Made by a program: the position numbers and the translations under genes. The notes beneath the pieces were generated by a model. That model searched no databases. It was not told where the DNA came from and saw only the letters and a list, made by a program, of their open reading frames with translations. From positions 1 to 16,279 of the forward strand of contig CALGFH010000054.1 of assembly GCA_937881255.1 (NCBI GenBank): a DNA stretch of 16,279 nucleotides, written 5' to 3'. Position 1 is the first letter of the stretch. Every line of letters begins with the position of its first letter. Source of the DNA: an uncultured Actinomycetes bacterium. GTDB taxonomy: Bacteria > Actinomycetota > CALGFH01. This document shows, piece by piece, positions 1 through 5,323 of the stretch.

Positions 1-478
1 CGGAGCCGGCCTTGATGTATTCCTCGGCGATGTTCAGGCGCAGGGTGGCCCGGTGGACCGGGTCGTCGGCCAGGCGGTCGCGGACCTGCTGGCCGACCTG
101 GCGGACCGGCCACAGGGCCGTTCCCGGCTCGGCCTGCCTGGCCGTGGCCGGCAGGGCCACCAGCACGACCAGGGCGGCGGCCACGGCGGCGATCCGCAGC
201 GGCAGCGAGCGGCGCCAGGCCGCGCCCGGGCGCCGGCCGCCACCGGCGGCGGTGGCCAGGAAGACGGCCCGGCCGCGCTCGGCCGCTCCGGGCGGCGGGG
301 CCGGCGCGGCCGCGCGCAGCTCGGCGGCCAGCGTGGCCAGGGCAGCGGCCTCGCCGCCGGCCCCCTCGGCCGGCAGGTCGCGCCCGGCGGCCAGCTCGTC
401 GAGGGCCAGGTCGAGCCTGGCCAGCGCTGCCAGCTCGTCGTCCGGGTCCATGGGCCCGTTCCCGTTGGGCTCTGTCAT
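1..478 (-). CDS. Single-pass membrane protein with DUF5667-like region, putative anti-sigma partner (partial)
   Basis: The 3' end lies beyond the left edge; 159 codons are visible. The ATG at 478 overlaps the sigma-factor stop in an ATGA, so the two are probably translationally coupled. Residues 1-90 form an acidic, Ala/Leu-rich, probably cytoplasmic region. One hydrophobic segment follows at about 95-115 (core AAVAAALVVLVALP) after an RR-containing stretch. The part beyond it (PGTALWPVRQ, then a helical stretch ending LRLNIAEEYIKAG) resembles the DUF5667 pattern known from actinobacterial membrane proteins. A cytoplasmic N-terminus, one membrane span, an outer C-terminal part and the position directly after an ECF-like sigma gene suggest a regulator of that sigma factor. 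I see no zinc anti-sigma HxxxCxxC motif in the visible part, so the anti-sigma role is inferred from context only. Confidence 0.75.
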   Translation of the reverse strand, partial: MTEPNGNGPMDPDDELAALARLDLALDELAAGRDLPAEGAGGEAAALATLAAELRAAAPAPPPGAAERGRAVFLATAAGGGRRPGAAWRRSLPLRIAAVAAALVVLVALPATARQAEPGTALWPVRQVGQQVRDRLADDPVHRATLRLNIAEEYIKAGS

Positions 479-1038
479 CCGGCCGTCACCCCCATCGCCT
501 CCCGGAGCGAGCGCAGGGCCCGGTGCTGGGCGACCCGCACCGCACCCTCGGACTTGCCCAGCACCTCGCCGACCTGGGCCGCCGACAGGCCGCCGAGCAC
601 CCGCAGGGCCAGGACCTCCTGCTGGTCGGCCCGGAGCCGCCGGAAGGCGCCGGCGACCTCGGCCCGCCGCTCGGCGGCCAGCACGGCCTCCTCGGGCCCG
701 CCGACGGCCGGGTGGGCGGCCTCGTCCAGCTCCACCTCACGCCGGCGGAACCGGCGCCGGAAGTGGTCGGCGACCCGGCGGTGGGCGATGGTGAACAGCC
801 ACGCCTCGAAGCCGGTCCCGGGCCGATAGGCGCCGAGGTTGCGGCACACAGCCTCGAACGTCTCGCTGGTCACGTCCTCCGCCTTCTCCGCGTCGCCGAG
901 CCTGCCGGTCGCGAACCGGGCCACCCGGTCGCGATAGGTGTCGTAGAGCTGTCCGAGGGCAGCGGAGTCCCCGGCCCGGGCGTCCCGGACCATCGCCTCC
1001 ACGTCGACCTCGGTCAGCTCGGCCATCCCCCCCTTCAT
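475..1038 (-). CDS. RNA polymerase sigma factor, ECF-like sigma-70 family
   Basis: The 187-residue length is typical of ECF sigma factors. Sigma region 2 lies at about 24-95, with AEDVTSETF and the FEAWLFTIAHRRVADHFRRR core, which contacts core polymerase and the -10 element. A short linker leads to region 4 at about 130-182, where LRADQQEVLALRVLGGLS and the helix-turn-helix AAQVGEVLGKSEGAVRVAQHRAL would bind the -35 element. The VADHFRRR wording resembles BldN-type factors, but I do not assign orthology. A second in-frame ATG at 1026, directly after an AAGGGGGGG run, is an alternative start that would remove four residues. The stop overlaps the start of the downstream membrane-protein gene, and glgP is divergent on the other side. 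Its regulon cannot be read from the window. Confidence 0.93.
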   Translation of the reverse strand: MKGGMAELTEVDVEAMVRDARAGDSAALGQLYDTYRDRVARFATGRLGDAEKAEDVTSETFEAVCRNLGAYRPGTGFEAWLFTIAHRRVADHFRRRFRRREVELDEAAHPAVGGPEEAVLAAERRAEVAGAFRRLRADQQEVLALRVLGGLSAAQVGEVLGKSEGAVRVAQHRALRSLREAMGVTAG

Positions 1039-1077
1039 CGCGGACCCCGGCGATTCGTTACCGCCCGATCCTGCGCG

Positions 1078-1100
1078 CTGTTATGACGCTGTTGTCACAG
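1078..1100. promoter_or_regulatory. Imperfect dyad in the sigma/glgP divergent spacer
   Basis: Half-sites CTGTTATGAC (1078-1087) and GTTGTCACAG (1091-1100) flank a GCT centre and pair at 7 of 10 positions, including the outer CTGT/ACAG arms. The dyad lies in the 126-bp spacer between the divergent sigma-factor and glgP genes, where an operator serving either gene would be placed. This rests on symmetry and position only; no regulator family is recognised. Confidence 0.3.
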
Positions 1101-1149
1101 TGCGCTCTGATCGGTGTTGAGGCCCGCTCCGGGCATCGGACCGCACTTG

Positions 1150-1155
1150 TATGAT
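1150..1155 (+). promoter_or_regulatory. -10 element TATGAT for glgP, leaderless-type
   Basis: TATGAT ends 9 bases before the glgP ATG at 1165 and no Shine-Dalgarno sequence lies between. Transcription would start about 0-3 bases from the start codon, the usual layout of leaderless mRNAs in actinobacteria. I see no good -35 at 16-18 bp. ATGAT (1151-1155) and ATCAT (1162-1166) form a small inverted repeat across the -10 and start codon that could be a binding site. Confidence 0.5.
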
Positions 1156-1164
1156 CGTTCAATC

Positions 1165-3699
1165 ATGAGACCTCTACACCGATTCACGGTGCTGCCCACC
1201 GTGCCTGACGCCCTCACCCCACTGCGCGTCCTCGCCCACAACCTCCGCTGGAGCTGGCACCCCGCCACCCAGGAGCTGTTCCGCACCATCGACCCCGCCG
1301 GCTGGGAGGCCTCCGGGCACAACCCCCTGCGGATGCTGAACGAGACCGACGCCCACGTGCTCGAGCAGGCGGCCGCCGACCCCGACTTCCTGGCCCGCCA
1401 GCAGGCCCTGCTCGAGGACCTCGAGGACTACCTTGACGAGCCCCGCTGGTACCAGACCCTGGCCAACGCCCCCTCCCGGATCGCCTACTTCTCCCCCGAG
1501 TTCGGCGTCAGCGAGGTCCTTCCCCAGTACTCGGGCGGCCTCGGCGTGCTCGCCGGCGACCACCTCAAGGCGGCCAGCGACCTCGGCGTGCCGGTGGTCG
1601 GGGTCGGCCTGTTCTACCGCTCGGGCTACTTCCGCCAGTCGCTGACCGCCGACGGCCGCCAGCAGGAGTCCTACCCGGCCTTCAACCCCCACGAGCTCCC
1701 CTTCGAGCTGGTCCGGGACCGCGACGGCAAGCCGCTGCTGGTCTCGGTGCGCCTGCCCGACGGGGTGCTCCACGCCCAGATCTGGCGGGCCGAGGTGGGC
1801 CGGGCGCCGCTGCTGCTGCTCGACTCCGACGTCGACGAGAACGGCCCGGCCGAGCGGGCGGTCACCGACCGGCTGTACGGCGGCGGGGGCGAGCACCGCC
1901 TGCGCCAGGAGATCCTGCTCGGCATCGGCGGGGTCCGCGCCCTCCACGCCCTCGGGATCGAGCCCGATGTGTTCCACACCAACGAGGGCCACGCCGGGTT
2001 CCTCGGCCTGGAGCGGATCCGCCGCCTGATCCAGGAGCAGGGCCTGGACGCGGCCACCGCCATCGAGACGGTCCGGGCCGGGACCATCTTCACCACCCAC
2101 ACCCCGGTCTCGGCCGGGATCGACCGGTTCCCGCGGTCGTTCATCGAGCGCTACTTCGGCGAGCACGGGGTCGAGACCGGCCTCGGGGTCGACCAGATCG
2201 TCCAGCTCGGGGCCGAGCCCGACGGCGACCACGCGATGTTCAACATGGCCATCATGGGCCTGCGCCTGGCCCAGCGGGCCAACGGCGTCAGCCGCCTCCA
2301 CGGCCAGGTGTCCCGCGACATGTTCTGCGGCCTGTGGTCCGGGTTCGAGCAGGCCGAGGTGCCGATCGGGCACGTGACCAACGGGGTCCACGCCGGCACC
2401 TGGATCAACCGCGAGTTCACCGAGCTGTTCGAGCGACGCCTGGGGGCCGACTTCCGCGTCTCCGGCAGTTCCTGGGAGCCGCTGGCCGACACCCCGGACG
2501 AGGAGATCTGGGAGGTTCGCCGCGTCGCCCGCGAGCGGCTGGTCGACGACGTGCGCGCCCGGATGAAGCGGGCCTGGCTGGCCAGAGGCGCCAGCGAGGG
2601 CCAGCTGGGCTGGATCGACCGGGCCTTCGACCCCGACGTGCTGACGGTCGGGTTCGCCCGCCGGGTGCCCTCCTACAAGCGGCTCACGCTGCTGCTGGAG
2701 GACGAGGAGCGGCTGACCCGGCTGCTGCTGGACGAAGAGCGGCCCATCCAGCTGCTGATCGCCGGCAAGGCCCACCCGGCCGACGAGGGCGGCAAGTCGC
2801 TGATCGCCGACTTCGCCCGCTTCGCCACCCAGGCCAAGGTCCGGCACCGGGTCGCGTTCCTGCCCGACTACGACATGGCCATGGCCAGGACGCTGGTCGC
2901 CGGGTCCGACGTCTGGCTCAACAACCCGCTGCGGCCGTACGAGGCCTGCGGGACCAGCGGCATGAAGGCGGCCCTCAACGGCTGCCTCAACCTGTCGATC
3001 CGCGACGGCTGGTGGGACGAGCTCTACGACGGCCAGAACGGCTGGGCGATCCCCTCGGCCGACGACCCGACGATCGAGCCCGACCGCCGCGACCGGCTCG
3101 AGGCGGCGTCCATCTACGACCTGCTCGAGCACGAGGTCCTGCCGCTGTTCTACGACCGGCCGGACGGCCTGCCCAGGGGCTGGATCGCGATGATCAAGCA
3201 CAACCTGGTCTCCCTGGGGCCGGCCATCCTGGCCAGCCGCATGGTCCGCGACTACACCGAGGGCTACTACGTGCCCGCGGCCACGACCTCGCGGCGGCTG
3301 GCCGGCGACGACTTCGCCGCCTCCCGGGAGCTGGCCTCCTGGAAGCGCCGGGCCGCCGCGGCCTGGCCGGGCGTCAAGGTGCGCCGGGTCGAGAACGGCG
3401 TCAAGGAGCGCCTGCTCGGGGCCAGGTTCACGGTCAGGGCGTTCGTGGAGCTGGGCGACCTCGACCCCGGCGAGGTCGAGGTCCAGGTCGCCTACGGGCC
3501 GGTCGACGACGCCGACGCCCTCCCCGAGGTCGAGCTGGCCACCCTCAAGCAGGACGGCCAGCGGACCGCCGACGGCTGGGCCTTCGAGGGCGAGGTCCCC
3601 CTCGCCACCCCGGGCGCCTTCGGCTACACCGTGCGGGTCGTCCCCCGCCACGTCGGCCTGGCCACCGCCTCCGAGCTCGGCCTGGTCGCCTGGGCCTAG
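1165..3699 (+). CDS. glgP: Alpha-glucan (glycogen/maltodextrin) phosphorylase, GT35
   Basis: The 844-residue protein splits terminal alpha-1,4-linked glucose from glycogen or maltodextrin with phosphate, giving glucose-1-phosphate in the cytoplasm. The N-terminus (PLRVLAHNLRWSWHPATQELF, about 15-35) is the DUF3417-type region of the actinobacterial alpha-glucan phosphorylase group. AYFSPEFGVSEVLPQYSGGLGVLAGDHLKAASDLG (quoted in two parts: AYFSPEFGVSE and QYSGGLGVLAGDHLKA) follows at about 110-145. The C-terminal half has FARRVPSYKRL and the cofactor motif EACGTSGMKAALNG (593-606), in which Lys601 should carry pyridoxal phosphate. An upstream in-frame GTG at 1114 would add 17 residues but would include the -10 box, so the ATG at 1165 is preferred. 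It is divergent from the sigma factor, and its stop overlaps that of the convergent glycosylase gene. It likely works with glgX and malQ in this window. Confidence 0.95.
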   Translation: MRPLHRFTVLPTVPDALTPLRVLAHNLRWSWHPATQELFRTIDPAGWEASGHNPLRMLNETDAHVLEQAAADPDFLARQQALLEDLEDYLDEPRWYQTLANAPSRIAYFSPEFGVSEVLPQYSGGLGVLAGDHLKAASDLGVPVVGVGLFYRSGYFRQSLTADGRQQESYPAFNPHELPFELVRDRDGKPLLVSVRLPDGVLHAQIWRAEVGRAPLLLLDSDVDENGPAERAVTDRLYGGGGEHRLRQEILLGIGGVRALHALGIEPDVFHTNEGHAGFLGLERIRRLIQEQGLDAATAIETVRAGTIFTTHTPVSAGIDRFPRSFIERYFGEHGVETGLGVDQIVQLGAEPDGDHAMFNMAIMGLRLAQRANGVSRLHGQVSRDMFCGLWSGFEQAEVPIGHVTNGVHAGTWINREFTELFERRLGADFRVSGSSWEPLADTPDEEIWEVRRVARERLVDDVRARMKRAWLARGASEGQLGWIDRAFDPDVLTVGFARRVPSYKRLTLLLEDEERLTRLLLDEERPIQLLIAGKAHPADEGGKSLIADFARFATQAKVRHRVAFLPDYDMAMARTLVAGSDVWLNNPLRPYEACGTSGMKAALNGCLNLSIRDGWWDELYDGQNGWAIPSADDPTIEPDRRDRLEAASIYDLLEHEVLPLFYDRPDGLPRGWIAMIKHNLVSLGPAILASRMVRDYTEGYYVPAATTSRRLAGDDFAASRELASWKRRAAAAWPGVKVRRVENGVKERLLGARFTVRAFVELGDLDPGEVEVQVAYGPVDDADALPEVELATLKQDGQRTADGWAFEGEVPLATPGAFGYTVRVVPRHVGLATASELGLVAWA

Positions 3700-4616
3700 G
3701 GGCGCCGGCCGCCGCCGACGTTCCGGGTGCCGCCGATCTCGCCCGTCTCGGCCTCGAGCAGGACCCGGAGCAGGAGCACGACCCAGGTCCGGTAGGGGCG
3801 CCAGGCCTCGGCCCGGGCCTCCAGCCACTCGCGGTCGGGCGGCTCGTCGAGCTCGTAGGCGAGCGCCGCCCCACGGCAGAGGCGCGGCTCGTGCAGCGGC
3901 AGGTGGTCGGGGTCACCGGCCCCGCGGAGCAGCACCAGCTCGGCCGAGAAGTCGCCGATCCCCTGGAGCTGCTTCAGCTCCTTGAGGGCCTGGTCGCGTG
4001 GGAGCCCTCGCAGCCAGGCCCCGTCCAGGCGGCCGTCGGCGGCCGCGTCGCCCAGCGCCCGGAGGTTCTCGACCTTGCGCGCGAACAGCCCCGGGAACCC
4101 CTCCAGCGCGGCCAGCCGTCCCGGCCCCGGGAAGGCATGGCGGACATCCCCGTGCACGTCGACCGCCTGACCCAGCTCGGCCGCCATCCGCTCCTTGATC
4201 CTGGCCGCCTGCACGATCCGGATCCGGTGCCCGATCAGCGCCCAGGCGGCCGCCTCGTACGGCGAGAAGAACCCGACAGGCCGCAGCCCCGGCCAGCGCC
4301 CCTGCAGCCCCCCGACCACCGGGTCCCGCCGCCCCACCCCAGGGAACCCGCTCCCGTCCACGTCCAGCGACAGGATCCTCGCCACCTGCTCCGGCACGCC
4401 CTCCGGGTCGGCCTCCCCGAACACCTCCCCCACGACCACCCCATCCGGCTGCCGCAGGCACACCCCGGCCGCCGCCTCCTCCCCATCCGGCACGAACGCC
4501 AGATGCAGATGCCCCCCCGCCGCCCCCCGATGCGCCGCCGGCGAGAACCCCTCCAGGAACGCCGCACTCGCCGTCAACGAGAACGGCCCCTGAGGTACCA
4601 GCTCAAAGGTGGTCAT
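3696..4616 (-). CDS. AlkA-like HhH-GPD DNA glycosylase (DNA-3-methyladenine glycosylase family)
   Basis: This 306-residue protein resembles AlkA-type base-excision repair enzymes that remove alkylated purines from DNA. An AlkA-like N-terminal domain covers about 1-110 and the helical HhH-GPD domain about 112-290. FFSPYEAAAWALIGHRIRIVQA (in parts: FFSPYEAAAW, LIGHRI, 116-137) matches the helix that opens the domain, and the helix-hairpin-helix is LQGIGDFSAELVLLRGAG (217-234). Counting without gaps from GIG, the E. coli AlkA catalytic Asp238 falls on Glu243, preceded by His242 where AlkA also has Asp. The key acid is therefore changed, and activity or substrate may differ. The ATG at 4616 has no clear Shine-Dalgarno. 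The gene is convergent with glgP, sharing CTAG as both stops, and divergent from the HIT gene. No Ada or methyltransferase domain is present. Confidence 0.82.
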   Translation of the reverse strand: MTTFELVPQGPFSLTASAAFLEGFSPAAHRGAAGGHLHLAFVPDGEEAAAGVCLRQPDGVVVGEVFGEADPEGVPEQVARILSLDVDGSGFPGVGRRDPVVGGLQGRWPGLRPVGFFSPYEAAAWALIGHRIRIVQAARIKERMAAELGQAVDVHGDVRHAFPGPGRLAALEGFPGLFARKVENLRALGDAAADGRLDGAWLRGLPRDQALKELKQLQGIGDFSAELVLLRGAGDPDHLPLHEPRLCRGAALAYELDEPPDREWLEARAEAWRPYRTWVVLLLRVLLEAETGEIGGTRNVGGGRRP

Positions 4617-4656
4617 CCCATAGCTGTACCAGAGCCTGACGACAGCTGCCCCGTCG

Positions 4657-4662
4657 TAGACT
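4657..4662 (+). promoter_or_regulatory. -10 element TAGACT for the HIT gene, leaderless-type
   Basis: TAGACT fits TANNNT and ends 7 bases before the GTG at 4670, which would place the transcript start at or next to the start codon. No Shine-Dalgarno precedes the GTG. A weak -35-like CTGACG lies at 4636-4641, with a short 15-bp spacer. Confidence 0.45.
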
Positions 4663-4669
4663 CCGGCCG

Positions 4670-5086
4670 GTGGATGACTGTGTGTTCTGCGCGATCGCGG
4701 CCGGGCGGGGTGCGGCGCACCGGCTGCTCGAGGACGAGCACACGGTGTCGTTCCTGAACATCGCGCCGGCGACGTTGGGGCATGCCCTGGTCGTGCCCCG
4801 GCGGCATGCCGAGGGGCTTTGGGACCTGGGGGACGAGGAGCTCGCCAGGGTCGCGCGGGCGGCGGGTCGGGTGGCGCGGCTGCTGCGCGGGGCCCTGGAT
4901 CCGGCGGGGGTGATCCTCGTCCACGCCACCGGGGTTGCCGCCTGGCAGAGCGTCTTCCACTTCCACCTGCACGTCGTGCCCCGCTACCGGGCCGACGAGC
5001 TCCAGGTCATGTGGCACGCGGCACCCGTCCCCGACGCCGACCTGGCCACCCTCCGCGCCCGGGTCCTGTCGGCGAACCCCTCCTAG
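4670..5086 (+). CDS. HIT-domain protein (histidine-triad nucleotide hydrolase/transferase)
   Basis: The 138-residue length is normal for a compact HIT protein. The histidine triad is HFHLHVVPR (97-105); the middle His99 would be the nucleophile attacking the alpha-phosphate of a nucleotide substrate. CVFC (4-7) together with His46 and His97 fits the zinc site found in many Hint-type proteins. Upstream elements LEDEHTVSFLNIAPATLGHALVVPRRH (in parts: EDEHTVSFLNIAP and GHALVVPRRH) follow the usual order. The start is GTG at 4670, because CVFC must sit near the N-terminus and no in-frame ATG precedes it. The likely activity is hydrolysis of adenosine phosphoramidates or dinucleotide polyphosphates, but the substrate cannot be read from sequence. 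It stands alone, divergent from the glycosylase gene with 53 bp between, and convergent with treY. Confidence 0.93.
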   Translation: MDDCVFCAIAAGRGAAHRLLEDEHTVSFLNIAPATLGHALVVPRRHAEGLWDLGDEELARVARAAGRVARLLRGALDPAGVILVHATGVAAWQSVFHFHLHVVPRYRADELQVMWHAAPVPDADLATLRARVLSANPS

Positions 5087-5110
5087 CCCGGCAACGCGAC
5101 GACGGCCGGG
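5087..5110. terminator. GC-only hairpin after the HIT stop codon, candidate terminator
   Basis: CCCGGC (5087-5092) and GCCGGG (5105-5110) form a perfect 6-bp stem around a 12-base loop, beginning directly after the HIT stop codon. No T-run follows, so a classical intrinsic terminator is not shown. Actinobacterial terminators often lack the T-tract. The spacer ends two converging genes, so a terminator is expected here. Confidence 0.35.
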
Positions 5111-5161
5111 TCCGGCGCGGCATGCAGCGTCGAGCCGTCCCACAGCGCCGAGGCTTGCGCG

Positions 5162-5252
5162 CCGGTCCTCCTCGTCGCGGGCCCGGCGCACCCCGTACCC
5201 ACCAGTGCCGGCCTCCCCGTCGCGGGCGCGGCTCACCCGCACCTCCCGGTGC
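5162..5252. repeat. Imperfect tandem direct repeat, two units of about 46 bp
   Basis: Unit 1 (5162-5207) and unit 2 (5208-5252) align with two single-base gaps and a minority of mismatches. Shared blocks include CGTCGCGGGC, CGGC-CACCC, and the joint GTGCCGG that ends each unit. The repeat lies between the HIT gene and treY, outside any supported gene. No third full copy is evident on either side. Its role is unknown; it may be a duplication or part of a structured 3' region. Confidence 0.5.
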
Positions 5253-5302
5253 CGGGTCCCCCGGTGGGGAGCGTAGCCGAGGCGGGCGGGGTGTGCGTTG
5301 GG

Positions 5303-5311
5303 TTGTCCACA
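5303..5311 (+). promoter_or_regulatory. Isolated DnaA-box-like 9-mer TTGTCCACA
   Basis: TTGTCCACA equals the form of the DnaA box preferred in high-GC actinobacteria. It is a single copy, 12 bases beyond the treY stop, with no cluster and no dnaA or dnaN nearby, so it is not an origin. It could be a lone titration site or a chance match. Confidence 0.25.
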
Positions 5312-5323
5312 GCCCCGACCGGG

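Noticed and set aside
1174..3828. Long minus-strand open frame of 884 codons across glgP
   Set aside because: It is antisense to glgP, which has full GT35 motifs. Its translation is Gly/Pro/Val-rich with no domain pattern, as expected for an antisense frame of high-GC coding DNA.
5087..5323. Search of the largest spacer for a tRNA, small RNA gene, CRISPR array or small coding gene
   Set aside because: No tRNA-like arms, no regularly spaced repeats with unique spacers, and no short frame with a ribosome binding site. Only a hairpin, a two-unit repeat and one DnaA-box match were supported.
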